DNA of 50,073 nucleotides from Marinobacter maroccanus. Lineage in GTDB: Bacteria; Pseudomonadota; Gammaproteobacteria; Pseudomonadales; Oleiphilaceae. The position numbers and the translations under genes are program-made. Below, piece after piece: positions 16,133 through 24,678 of the stretch (position 1 is its first letter; every line of letters starts with the position of its first letter). Location of the stretch: the NCBI RefSeq assembly GCF_002933275.1, contig NZ_PSSX01000025.1:1-50073 (forward strand), written 5' to 3'. The notes under the pieces were generated by a model. That model did no database searches, was not told the origin of the DNA, and was given only the letters and a program-made list of their open reading frames with translations.

Positions 16133-16160
16133 TTGTCACAATGTAAAACGAGTGTAATAC
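16133..16160 (+). promoter_or_regulatory. Probable sigma-70 promoter for dciA
   Basis: -35 TTGTCA (16133-16138), 16-bp spacer, -10 TAATAC (16155-16160), about 70 bases before the ATG. Confidence 0.5.
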
Positions 16161-16229
16161 AGGCACTACGCATAAACCGTGCCGAAGTGTAACCAATCGT
16201 AAACGGAGCCGTCGAGTAAAAACGCCGCC

Positions 16230-16676
16230 ATGAAACGGAAAAGCGAGCAAAAAATGACCTTTGACAAGCTTGGCAAGACCCCGGTGCTCAAAGATCTCGT
16301 TGCAAAGGCCGAGCTCCACCGACAGGCGGAGCAGGAAGTTCTGGCGGCCCTTCCCCAGGATCTGGTCAAGGGGACACGCTTTGTCAGCTGCAAGGACGGC
16401 GAACTGGTTCTGACCGCCGAATCCGCCGGCAAAGCCAGTCAGATCCGGTTCCGCCAACACGAGATCATGGAGAAACTTCGAGAGAACGAACTCTTCCGGT
16501 TTGTCTGGAAACTGAAGGTCAAGGTTGCCCCACCCAGATTCCGGGAAAAGCCGGTATTCAAAAAAGAGCCTTTGAGCAAAGAAAATGCCCGGCTCCTCAA
16601 AGAGGAAGCCGGGCACACGAAGGATAAAGCATTACGCGAGGTTCTCGAAAAACTCGCTAGCCACGTCCGGGATTAA
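16230..16676 (+). CDS. dciA: DciA-type DnaB helicase loader (DUF721)
   Basis: DciA replaces DnaC in most bacteria and helps load the replicative helicase DnaB at the origin. The 148-residue protein has the DUF721 fold region at about 12-95 (LKDLVAKAELHRQAEQEV, then TRFVSCKDGELVLTAESAGKASQIRF), a KH-like domain rich in basic residues, and a charged C-terminal tail. The start could be ATG 16230 or ATG 16254. The position between the M23/secA genes and lpxC matches Pseudomonas. The 3' coding region carries a strong hairpin that can act as terminator for the opposing lpxC transcript. Confidence 0.85.
   Translation: MKRKSEQKMTFDKLGKTPVLKDLVAKAELHRQAEQEVLAALPQDLVKGTRFVSCKDGELVLTAESAGKASQIRFRQHEIMEKLRENELFRFVWKLKVKVAPPRFREKPVFKKEPLSKENARLLKEEAGHTKDKALREVLEKLASHVRD
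16580..16615 (-). terminator. Terminator for lpxC inside the dciA coding region
   Basis: Read on the minus strand: TGCCCGGCT and CCTC arms pair with GAGG and AGCCGGGCA around a 3-base loop (13 bp, one bulge; 16615-16586), followed by a T-rich TTTTC tract (about 16585-16580). It lies about 70 bases past the lpxC stop, inside the codons of the convergent dciA gene. Confidence 0.7.
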
Positions 16677-16687
16677 AGCGTCCGCCT

Positions 16688-17602
16688 TTAACCCGCCGCC
16701 AGCACAGGCTTCATATAGGAAATCGGGGCAGTGGCCTCATCATCAAACGTAACCACTTCCCAGGCGTCCTCTTCTGCCCTGAGCTTGCGCAACAGCTTGT
16801 TGTTCAGATCGTGGCCGGATTTGATACCACGGAATTCACCAATCAGGCTGTTGCCCAACTGATAAAGGTCACCGATGGCATCAAGCAGCTTGTGCTTCAC
16901 GAATTCATCGTCATAGCGCAGCCCGTCTTCGTTGAGGATCTTGTAGTCATCAACGACGATGGCGTTATCCACACTGCCACCAAGGGCGAGGTTCATGGCG
17001 CGCAATTTTTCGATGTCACGCATAAACCCGAAGGTCCGTGCGCGACTCACTTCCTTCACAAAGGAGGTGCTGGAAAAATCGACGGTTGCAGTCTGGGCGC
17101 GGCCTTTGAACACCGGGTGATCAAAGTCGATTCCGAAGCTGACCTTGAAGCCTTCGAACGGCAGCAGAGTCGCTTTCTTGTCACCTTCCTCAACCGTTAC
17201 CTCACGCTTGATGCGGATAAAACGCTTGGCCGCATCCTGCTCGGCAATACCGGCGGATTGCAGAAGAAACACAAAAGGACCGGCAGAGCCGTCCATGATG
17301 GGCACTTCCGCGGCGCTAAGCTCGACGAAACAGTTATCAATCCCGAGACCAGCCATGGCCGAGAGCAGATGCTCTACCGTCGCCACACGGACACCGTCTT
17401 TTACCAGCGTCGTGGACAGCATGGTCTCACCCACATTTTCCGCACAGGCACGAATCTCAACCATGGGATCAAGATCGGTACGGCGGAAGATGATACCGGA
17501 GTCCACCGGGGCAGGCTTGAGGGTCAGGTAGACCTTCTCACCCGAGTGCAAGCCAACACCGGTGGCACGGATGGTGTTTTTAAGTGTCCGTTGTCTGATC
17601 AT
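16688..17602 (-). CDS. lpxC: UDP-3-O-acyl-N-acetylglucosamine deacetylase
   Basis: Zinc enzyme for the committed step of lipid A synthesis. The 304-residue protein has the N-terminal IRQRTLKNTI...GVGLHSGEKV, the zinc ligand His of ATVEHLLSAMAGLGIDN, and the second-domain motif EFVKHKLLDAIGDLYQLG, in which the H-x3-D supplies the other zinc ligands, and Asp. Length is normal. It lies downstream of ftsZ on the same strand, separated by 212 bases that include a stem-loop. LpxC amount is tightly controlled in other bacteria, by proteolysis in E. coli. Confidence 0.98.
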   Translation of the reverse strand: MIRQRTLKNTIRATGVGLHSGEKVYLTLKPAPVDSGIIFRRTDLDPMVEIRACAENVGETMLSTTLVKDGVRVATVEHLLSAMAGLGIDNCFVELSAAEVPIMDGSAGPFVFLLQSAGIAEQDAAKRFIRIKREVTVEEGDKKATLLPFEGFKVSFGIDFDHPVFKGRAQTATVDFSSTSFVKEVSRARTFGFMRDIEKLRAMNLALGGSVDNAIVVDDYKILNEDGLRYDDEFVKHKLLDAIGDLYQLGNSLIGEFRGIKSGHDLNNKLLRKLRAEEDAWEVVTFDDEATAPISYMKPVLAAG

Positions 17603-17629
17603 CGGTACATAATTCCGTCACAAAAAGGC

Positions 17630-17663
17630 GATATTCTGGGCAAAAATCTGCCCGGAGAATATC
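17630..17663 (-). promoter_or_regulatory. Stem-loop in the lpxC upstream region
   Basis: Minus strand: GATATTCT, CC bulge, GGGCA, 6-base loop, TGCCC, AGAATATC, a 13-bp stem, then GCC and T5. It ends about 27 bases before the lpxC ATG. It could act as an ftsZ-side terminator/attenuator or, if transcribed from a promoter farther upstream, as a leader hairpin. The remaining ftsZ-lpxC gap shows nothing else clear. Confidence 0.5.
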
Positions 17664-17814
17664 AGAAAATAAGACTGAATACCATTTAACCAATCCGTTG
17701 TTGCTGAATGTTCATCCAGCACGCAACCCATGGCAATCAGTGCACGTATTTACCGGTTTTCGGGTTCCATATTTCGTACACGAACCGGAACCGGATCACA
17801 ATTGCACCAGATTA

Positions 17815-18972
17815 TCAGTCAGCCTGCCGACGGAGGAATGCGGGAATATCGAGATAGTCGACACCCTGCTCCTCACTGTCCTTGCTCTGGTCGATAGCCA
17901 CGTTTCCGTGAGAAACGGCCCGACGACGCAGAACAGCGGGGCGGTCCAGCTGGTTGTAATCGGTTTTTCCATCCAGGGTGCGGGTATTGTCCACAACCTT
18001 GGTTGGCTTCTCGCGATCACCACCCAGGCCGGTCGCAACAACCGTTACCTTCAGTTCGTCGGTCATTTCCGGATCAATGACGGTACCGACAACAACGGTG
18101 GCAGAGTCAGAGGCAAACTCACGCACAATGTCGCCAACCTCTGAGAATTCGCCCAGGTTGAGGTCCATACCAGCGGTGATGTTGACCAGAATACCTTTGG
18201 CACCCTGCAGGTTGATATCTTCCAGCAGCGGGCTGCGAACGGCCGCTTCGGCTGCTTCCCGCGCGCGGTTTTCGCCAGTGGCGCGAGCGGTGCCCATCAT
18301 CGCCATACCCATCTCGGACATGACCGTCTTCACGTCGGCAAAATCGACGTTAATCATACCGTTACGGGTAATCAGGTCGGCGATACCCTGCACAGCGCCC
18401 AGAAGCACATCGTTGGCAGCGGCAAACGCGTCCAGCAGGCTGGTTTTCTTGCCCATAACCGCCAACAGCTTTTCATTGGGGATGGTAATCAGGGAGTCGA
18501 CGCTTTCTTCCAGCTCTTTCAGGCCGGATTCGGCAACGCTCATGCGCTTGCCACCCTCGAACATGAAAGGCTTGGTGACAACGGCAACGGTCAGGATGCC
18601 CAGCTCACGGGCCACTTCCGCCACGATTGGCGCAGCACCGGTGCCGGTACCACCGCCCATGCCCGCGGTAATGAAGACCATGTCCGCGCCCTTGATGGCT
18701 TCGGCGATGCGATCACGATCCTCCAGGGCGGACTGACGACCAACCTCGGGATTGGCGCCGGCACCCAGCCCCTTGGTGATATTGCCACCGAGCTGGATGA
18801 TCTGACGCGCATCCATATCGGTCAGCGCCTGAGCATCTGTGTTGGCGCAGATGAATTCCACACCTTCGATGTCGCTGTTAAGCATATGGCGAACGGCGTT
18901 GCCGCCACCACCGCCTACACCGACGACTTTAATGACAGCGTTTTGCTGGACATTATCGACGAGTTCAAACAT
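17815..18972 (-). CDS. ftsZ: Cell division protein FtsZ
   Basis: Tubulin-like GTPase that assembles the Z ring. The 385-residue protein has the N-terminal GVGGGGGNAVRHM loop, the tubulin signature GMGGGTGTGAAPIVAEVAR near residue 105, the T7 loop NVDFADVKTVM, a variable linker from about 315, and the conserved C-terminal peptide DYLDIPAFLRRQAD that binds FtsA and ZipA. AAGGAG lies about 8 bases before the ATG. The 105-base gap to ftsA holds a short CAGCCC/GGGCTG hairpin (18998-19016). Last division gene of the dcw cluster. Confidence 0.99.
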   Translation of the reverse strand: MFELVDNVQQNAVIKVVGVGGGGGNAVRHMLNSDIEGVEFICANTDAQALTDMDARQIIQLGGNITKGLGAGANPEVGRQSALEDRDRIAEAIKGADMVFITAGMGGGTGTGAAPIVAEVARELGILTVAVVTKPFMFEGGKRMSVAESGLKELEESVDSLITIPNEKLLAVMGKKTSLLDAFAAANDVLLGAVQGIADLITRNGMINVDFADVKTVMSEMGMAMMGTARATGENRAREAAEAAVRSPLLEDINLQGAKGILVNITAGMDLNLGEFSEVGDIVREFASDSATVVVGTVIDPEMTDELKVTVVATGLGGDREKPTKVVDNTRTLDGKTDYNQLDRPAVLRRRAVSHGNVAIDQSKDSEEQGVDYLDIPAFLRRQAD

Positions 18973-19077
18973 TTCCCCTACTCCTTCGTGCTGTTTTCAG
19001 CCCTTGTTCCGGGCTGTTTGTTCGAGATTGTGTTTTCGAGATACCTTCGTTTCTTTTTAGACTGCCACCCGATTCCG

Positions 19078-20313
19078 TCAGAAATGACCGGTAAACCAGG
19101 CTTTCATGCGCTCAAACAGCGAGGGTGCATCTTCACCCTTGAGCACCGGTGCCCGCCCCAGATCCATCTGGCGGAAACCATGAATCAACAACCCGACGCC
19201 AGTGGCGTAGATCGGATTGTTAACCACCTCCGTCATGCCTGAGACCGCCTGCGGACAGGCCAGTCTTACCGGCATGTGGAAGATCTCTTCGGCCAGTTCC
19301 ACCACTCCTTCCATGGTGGAAGAACCGCCGGTTATCACGATGCCTGCAGGAATCAGATCCTCGAACCCGGACCGGCGCAACTCTGACTGCACCAGGGTGA
19401 ACAACTCTTCATAGCGCGGCTCCACCACCTCGGCCAGGGCCTGCCTGGACAAGTCCCGCGGCGCGCGATCGCCAACACTGGGCACCTTGATGGTTTCATC
19501 CGCACCGGCTAGCTGGGTCAGTGCACAGGCATACTTGATCTTGATCTCTTCAGCATTCTGGGTCGGTGTGCGCAACGCCATCGCGATGTCGTTGGTCACC
19601 TGGTCGCCGGCAATCGGAATCACCGCCGTGTGTCGAATAGCGCCGCCGGTAAACACGGCAATATCAGTGGTGCCGCCACCGATATCCACCACACAGACCC
19701 CGAGTTCCTTTTCGTCTTCGGTGAGGATGGCGTGGCTGGATGCCAGCTGCTCCAGGATGATGTCGTCCACCTCAAGACCACAGCGCTTCACGCACTTCTC
19801 AATGTTCTGGGCGGCATTCACCGCACAGGTCACCAGGTGCACCTTTGCTTCCAGACGCACACCGGACATACCCATTGGTTCCTTGATCCCTTCCTGACTG
19901 TCGATCACGAATTCCTGGGGCAGAATGTGAAGAATCTTCTGGTCTGCAGGAATCGCGACGGCCTGGGCGGCATCGATCACCCGGTCAATGTCGGCCTGGG
20001 TGACCTCACGATCACGGATGGCAACAATCCCGTGGGAGTTCAGGCTCTTGATGTGGCTGCCGGCAATGCCCGCGTACACCGAGTGAATGCGGCACCCGGC
20101 CATCAACTCCGCCTCTTCCACCGCGCGCTGAATGGCCTGGACCGTGGTTTCAATGTTCACCACCACTCCACGCTTGAGGCCCCGGGAAGGATGGGAACCA
20201 ATGCCCACCACTTCGATGGTGCCGTCCATCTTGCGCTTGCCGACAATCGCAACCACCTTCGAGGTTCCGATATCGAGGCCGACAATCATGTTTTCCGTTT
20301 CAACCGATGACAT
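19078..20313 (-). CDS. ftsA: Cell division protein FtsA
   Basis: Actin-like ATPase that tethers FtsZ to the membrane. The 411-residue protein has the phosphate-1 motif VGLDIGTSKVVAIVG, phosphate-2 VVDIGGGTTDIAVF, the adenosine motif IVITGGSSTMEGV, and a C-terminal amphipathic helix (SLFERMKAWFTGHF) for membrane binding. The ATG at 20313 has GGTGGA upstream and is preferred to a TTG at 20325. It lies between ftsQ and ftsZ in the normal order. Confidence 0.98.
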   Translation of the reverse strand: MSSVETENMIVGLDIGTSKVVAIVGKRKMDGTIEVVGIGSHPSRGLKRGVVVNIETTVQAIQRAVEEAELMAGCRIHSVYAGIAGSHIKSLNSHGIVAIRDREVTQADIDRVIDAAQAVAIPADQKILHILPQEFVIDSQEGIKEPMGMSGVRLEAKVHLVTCAVNAAQNIEKCVKRCGLEVDDIILEQLASSHAILTEDEKELGVCVVDIGGGTTDIAVFTGGAIRHTAVIPIAGDQVTNDIAMALRTPTQNAEEIKIKYACALTQLAGADETIKVPSVGDRAPRDLSRQALAEVVEPRYEELFTLVQSELRRSGFEDLIPAGIVITGGSSTMEGVVELAEEIFHMPVRLACPQAVSGMTEVVNNPIYATGVGLLIHGFRQMDLGRAPVLKGEDAPSLFERMKAWFTGHF

Positions 20314-20349
20314 GTATTCCACCAAACCGTAGGTCTGAATTAACCGTTG

Positions 20350-21189
20350 CTATGATTTTGGGCTGGAGGCTGTCTCAACAGCTTTCCACTTGACCGCAAC
20401 ACCATTGGTGTAACGGGCATCCACCCGACTGACTTCGTCCGACCGTGCTGCCAGCCGGTTTTCATAAACCGTGATAAACCGCTCGAACCTCTGTTCCACC
20501 TGATCCCGGCCAAGCACCACCTCGATGCCATTGGCCAGTTGCAGGGTCCAGGCACCCCGGTGTTCCAGGGCCAGGCCCGAAAATCCGAGCCCCCGGGCGA
20601 CCAGCCTGTCGCTCATGGTCCGCGCCATATTGATCACATCCCGTACTCTTTCGTCGGGTCCGGCCAGACGCGGAAGTCGACCTGCCACTTCCGGATTGGA
20701 CGGCGCGAACAGTTCACCGGTCCGACTGACCAGACGCCCGTCGGTCCAATAGGCCAGCGGCTTTTTCTCCCGGATATCGATGACCAGCCGGTCCGGCCAC
20801 ACGCGACGCACTGCGGCGGACTCAACCCAGGGCCGGCGCTCAAGGCTCTCTTTGATGTCCGAGAGATCCGTGGCGAAATAGCTCTTGCCGATCCAGTCGC
20901 CAGCAGCGCGCTCAATGGCTACCCGGCTGTCGCCCACAAAATCGCCTTTCACATCCACCGCCAGGATCTGCTGATCCATGGCACCCAGCACCTTGCCGGT
21001 ACCCCAGGGCACCAGGGCGGCCAACAGTACAATCACGGCGCCCATGCCCACCTGAAGCCAGGGCACGGCCGCCAGGACACCCTTCAACACGCCAAACCGG
21101 TCCCGCTCAGGACCGAGGGACGTTGCCCCCCGGCGCCGCGGGGGCTCGGACGGTGTCGCCCGGCTCCGGATCAGCAGTGTTTCAAGCAT
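20350..21189 (-). CDS. ftsQ: Cell division protein FtsQ
   Basis: Bitopic membrane protein that links early and late division proteins in the FtsQLB complex. The 279-residue protein has a basic proline-rich cytoplasmic tail (about 1-40), one membrane segment (about 44-68), a POTRA domain (about 75-150; VDVKGDFVGDSRVAIERAA), and a beta domain with WPDRLVIDIREKKPLAYW. It overlaps the ddl stop by 8 bases, so translation is coupled. Confidence 0.96.
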   Translation of the reverse strand: MLETLLIRSRATPSEPPRRRGATSLGPERDRFGVLKGVLAAVPWLQVGMGAVIVLLAALVPWGTGKVLGAMDQQILAVDVKGDFVGDSRVAIERAAGDWIGKSYFATDLSDIKESLERRPWVESAAVRRVWPDRLVIDIREKKPLAYWTDGRLVSRTGELFAPSNPEVAGRLPRLAGPDERVRDVINMARTMSDRLVARGLGFSGLALEHRGAWTLQLANGIEVVLGRDQVEQRFERFITVYENRLAARSDEVSRVDARYTNGVAVKWKAVETASSPKS

Positions 21190-22153
21190 CGGCGCCCTCC
21201 AGGGTGTCCTTCAGTATCCGGACCACGAGTTCCTCAAAACTGATGCCTGCCGCTTTCGCTGCCATGGGCACGAGACTGTGGTCGGTCATCCCGGGCACGG
21301 TATTGACTTCCAGCAGCCAGAACTGGCCGTCGCTGTCCTGCATAATGTCGACCCGGCCCCAGGTCCGACAGCCGACAACACGGAACGCATCCAGTGCCAA
21401 GTGCTGGAGGCGAACTTCGTCCTCCGGTGCCAGACCACAGGGAATCTGATAGCGGGTGTCGTCTGCCAGGTACTTGGCGTCGTAGTCATAAAAAACGTGG
21501 TCGGTGCTGGCGCTCAGACCAATGGCCGGAAGGGCCTGATCCTGCAACAGACTGACGGTGAACTCAGGCCCTTCGATCCACTCTTCGACCAGTACCAGGC
21601 TATCCAGGGCCGCCGCGGCTTCGTAGGCTTCAGCCAGTTCAGCTGCGGTATGCACCTTTCGGATGCCGATACTTGAGCCTTCTCGGGAGGGCTTCACGCT
21701 CAATGGCGCTCGCAGTTCGCCAATAATCTGGTTCGCCTGGTCTGCACCGGACATGGTCCGGAACTTCGGCGTTGGCAGGCCGCACCCTTCGAATACGTAC
21801 TTGGTTCTGAGCTTGTCCATCGCCAGAGCGGAGGCCAGCATTTCGCTGCCGGTGTACGGAATCCCTGCCTGGGCGAGAATCGCCTGCAGGGTACCGTCCT
21901 CGCCACCCCGGCCATGCAGGGCAATGAAAACACGATCAAACTGCGGGTTATCAACCGTTCTCAGCAGGCAGCCCTTGACGTCTTCGGCATAGGCATCCAC
22001 ACCCGCGGATACCAGCGCGGCCAGCACCGCCTTGCCACTCTTCAGGGACACTTCCCGCTCGGCGGAATCGCCGCCCATGAAGACCGCAACCCGACCGAGC
22101 GCCCTCACGAGGTCGGGATCTGCCTGATAGGTCTGTGCTTCGGTATGATGCAT
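21182..22153 (-). CDS. ddl: D-alanine--D-alanine ligase
   Basis: Makes the D-Ala-D-Ala dipeptide that MurF adds to the peptidoglycan precursor. The 323-residue protein is an ATP-grasp enzyme: GGDSAEREVSLKSG at the N-terminus, HGRGGEDGTLQ, KPSREGSSIG, EEWIEGPEFTVSLL and the C-terminal EVNTVPGMTDHSL. The ATG at 22153 lies 2 bases after the murC stop with a purine-rich GGGTGAG upstream. TTG and GTG alternatives lie inside murC. This is the dcw-linked DdlB form. Confidence 0.97.
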   Translation of the reverse strand: MHHTEAQTYQADPDLVRALGRVAVFMGGDSAEREVSLKSGKAVLAALVSAGVDAYAEDVKGCLLRTVDNPQFDRVFIALHGRGGEDGTLQAILAQAGIPYTGSEMLASALAMDKLRTKYVFEGCGLPTPKFRTMSGADQANQIIGELRAPLSVKPSREGSSIGIRKVHTAAELAEAYEAAAALDSLVLVEEWIEGPEFTVSLLQDQALPAIGLSASTDHVFYDYDAKYLADDTRYQIPCGLAPEDEVRLQHLALDAFRVVGCRTWGRVDIMQDSDGQFWLLEVNTVPGMTDHSLVPMAAKAAGISFEELVVRILKDTLEGADA

Positions 22154-22154
22154 A

Positions 22155-23600
22155 TCACTCACCCGCAATCACTCCTGCGGCCGCCAGCCGCGAAGCCACA
22201 CCACCGATATCGCCGGCTCCCTGGGTTATCAGAAGGTCGCCGTCCTGCAGGACATTGGCCAGCAGGGCTTCAATTTCCCGGTTATCCTCGACAAAGACCG
22301 GTTCTACCTGCCCGCGCTGGCGAATACTGCGGCACAGGGCCCGGCCGTCCGCACCCGGAATCGCCGGTTCGCCGGCGGAATAGACATCCATCAGTAGCAA
22401 GCCGTCCACTTCCGACAGCACCCGGACAAAGTCTTCATAAAGGTCACGGGTCCGGGTAAAGCGGTGCGGCTGGTAAAGCATGACCAGGCGACGATCGGGC
22501 CAGGCATCGTGTGCCGCGCGGATAACCGCCTGCACTTCCGTGGGGTGATGCCCGTAATCGTCTACCAGCGTCACCGTGCCCTTGGGTGTCTGGTAATCAC
22601 CGTAGACCTGGAACCGGCGCCCGACACCGGCAAAGCCCGCCAGCCCGCGGCAGATGGCGTCATCGTCAACGCCCTCGTCTGTGGCCACGGCAATGGCCGC
22701 CAACGCGTTCAGCACGTTGTGCCGGCCCGGCATCTTCAGCTCGACTGTCAGATCACTGCGACCGGCCGGACGCTTCACCACAAAGTGTGTGCGTAGGCCA
22801 TCGGAATTAATGCTTTCGGCACGGTAATCCGCATCCGGATTGTCAATCCCGTAGGTAATGATCGCCCGGGAAATTCGGGGAATGATCTCCTGCACGTAAC
22901 CATCATCCACACACATCACCGCAACACCGTAGAACGGTAGGTTGTGCAGGAAATCCACGAAGGTTTGCTTCAGTTTCTCGACATCGCCGCCGTAGGTATC
23001 CATGTGATCCGCTTCGATGTTGGTCACCACCGAAATCACCGGCGTCAGATGCAGGAAGGACGCATCGCTCTCATCCGCCTCGGCCACCAGGTAGCGGGAT
23101 CCTCCCAACTGGGCGTTGGTGCCGGCGCTGTTGAGCTTGCCGCCGATAACAAACGTGGGGTCCAGACCCGCCTCACCCAGAATGGATGCAATCAGGCTGG
23201 TGGTCGTGGTCTTGCCATGGGTTCCGGCCACGGCGATGCCGTGACGGTAGCGCATGATTTCCGCCAGCATTTCTGCTCTGGGGACGATCGGCACCCGACG
23301 ACTGCGAGCGGCCACAACTTCCGGGTTCTCCGCCGATACCGCCGAAGAAACCACAACAACATCAGCACTGGCGCTGTTCTCTTCCCGATGGCCAATCTGG
23401 ACTTCAACGCCCATCGCTTCAAGGCGATCAGTCACAGCCCCCTCTTTCAGATCCGATCCGGAAACGTCGTAGCCCTGATTCTTGAGAACCTCGGCGATGC
23501 CGCTCATCCCCGCACCACCAATCCCAACAAAGTGGATGTGGCGGATCCGGCGCATTTCAGGCACCTGATAGACCAGGGGCGGATTGGTTGCATCAGCCAT
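22155..23600 (-). CDS. murC: UDP-N-acetylmuramate--L-alanine ligase
   Basis: First Mur ligase: adds L-Ala to UDP-MurNAc using ATP. The 481-residue protein has the N-terminal dinucleotide-like GIGGAGMSGIAEVL, the ATP loop GTHGKTTTTSL, the carbamate/Mg regions EADESDASFL and VTNIEADHMD, and the C-terminal Mur domain with DDYGHHPTEV and YQPHRFTRT. Normal length. Overlaps the murG stop by 8 bases. Confidence 0.99.
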   Translation of the reverse strand: MADATNPPLVYQVPEMRRIRHIHFVGIGGAGMSGIAEVLKNQGYDVSGSDLKEGAVTDRLEAMGVEVQIGHREENSASADVVVVSSAVSAENPEVVAARSRRVPIVPRAEMLAEIMRYRHGIAVAGTHGKTTTTSLIASILGEAGLDPTFVIGGKLNSAGTNAQLGGSRYLVAEADESDASFLHLTPVISVVTNIEADHMDTYGGDVEKLKQTFVDFLHNLPFYGVAVMCVDDGYVQEIIPRISRAIITYGIDNPDADYRAESINSDGLRTHFVVKRPAGRSDLTVELKMPGRHNVLNALAAIAVATDEGVDDDAICRGLAGFAGVGRRFQVYGDYQTPKGTVTLVDDYGHHPTEVQAVIRAAHDAWPDRRLVMLYQPHRFTRTRDLYEDFVRVLSEVDGLLLMDVYSAGEPAIPGADGRALCRSIRQRGQVEPVFVEDNREIEALLANVLQDGDLLITQGAGDIGGVASRLAAAGVIAGE

Positions 23601-24678
23601 TGGCGGCCTCCAGACAGTAATTCACGACTCTCTCCGTTGCATCGGGGCGGGCCAGCGTTCGCGCGGCCTTCGCCATATCAGTTACCCGACTGCGGTCCCG
23701 GGCCAGATCGCCCAGGGTTTCCGCCAGCACCGCCGGGGTCATCTTTGATTGAGGGATGAGGATGGCCGCTTTTGCCGCCACCATCTGCTGGCCATTTTTC
23801 GTCTGGTGGTCGTCCACGGCGTGGGGAAATGGCACCAGCACTGCGCCGATACCAGCTGCGCACAATTCGGAAACCGTCAGAGCGCCGGCCCGACACAGCA
23901 CCAGGTCGGCCCATTGATAGGCTTCGGCCATGTCCTTGATAAACGGCTCCACGCTGGCTTCAACCCCGTGTTGCTCATAGCCCTGCCGGGCCGCATCTGC
24001 ATGCCGCTCACCGCATTGGTGGCGAACCACCGGACGATCCGCTTCCGGCAACATGGCCAGCGCCTCGGGCAACTGCTCGTTGAAAACCTGAGCGCCAAGA
24101 CTGCCGCCAATCACCAGCAACCTCAGCGCACCTTCGCGCCCTGCCAGCCGCTGTTCGGGCACCGGCAGGGCTGCGAGATCCTCCCGAACCGGATTGCCGG
24201 TGCAGCGGGTGACAACTTTCGGCCCGAAGCTGCCGGGAAACGCTTCCAGTACGGTTTTTGCAAATCTCACCAGAATCCGGTTGGTCATGCCGGCAATGGC
24301 GTTTTGCTCATGAATCACCAGCGGTGTCCGGCTCAGCCAGGCGGCCACGCCACCGGGCCCGGTGACAAACCCGCCCATACCGACCACACAATCCGGCCGA
24401 ATCCGGCGCAGGATGGTGAACGCCTCACCCAATGCCCGCATCAGACGAAACGGTGCCGTTACCAGCGCGAGCTTGCCCTTGCCTCGCAGACCGGAAATAT
24501 GAATCAGTGACAGCGGAATATCGGTTTCCCCAATCAGTCGCTGTTCCATGCCACCACTGGCACCAAGCCAGTACACCTGGTGCCCTCGTGCCTCGAGTGC
24601 CCGTGCCGTGGCCAGGGCCGGGAAAACATGGCCTCCGGTACCACCGGCCATCATCAGGAAACGGCGCTGTTCAGTCAT
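23593..24678 (-). CDS. murG: Undecaprenyldiphospho-muramoylpentapeptide beta-N-acetylglucosaminyltransferase
   Basis: Peripheral membrane GT28 enzyme that adds GlcNAc to lipid I to make lipid II. The 361-residue protein has GGTGGHVFPALATA (G-loop 1), GMGGFVTGPGGVAA (G-loop 2), HEQNAIAGMTNR, GGSLGAQVFNEQLPEA (G-loop 3) and the UDP-sugar site CRAGALTVSELCAAG. The ATG at 24678 matches the family N-terminus (MTEQRRFLMM) and overlaps the ftsW end by 8 bases; a longer reading to 24738 is not supported. Confidence 0.98.
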   Translation of the reverse strand: MTEQRRFLMMAGGTGGHVFPALATARALEARGHQVYWLGASGGMEQRLIGETDIPLSLIHISGLRGKGKLALVTAPFRLMRALGEAFTILRRIRPDCVVGMGGFVTGPGGVAAWLSRTPLVIHEQNAIAGMTNRILVRFAKTVLEAFPGSFGPKVVTRCTGNPVREDLAALPVPEQRLAGREGALRLLVIGGSLGAQVFNEQLPEALAMLPEADRPVVRHQCGERHADAARQGYEQHGVEASVEPFIKDMAEAYQWADLVLCRAGALTVSELCAAGIGAVLVPFPHAVDDHQTKNGQQMVAAKAAILIPQSKMTPAVLAETLGDLARDRSRVTDMAKAARTLARPDATERVVNYCLEAANG

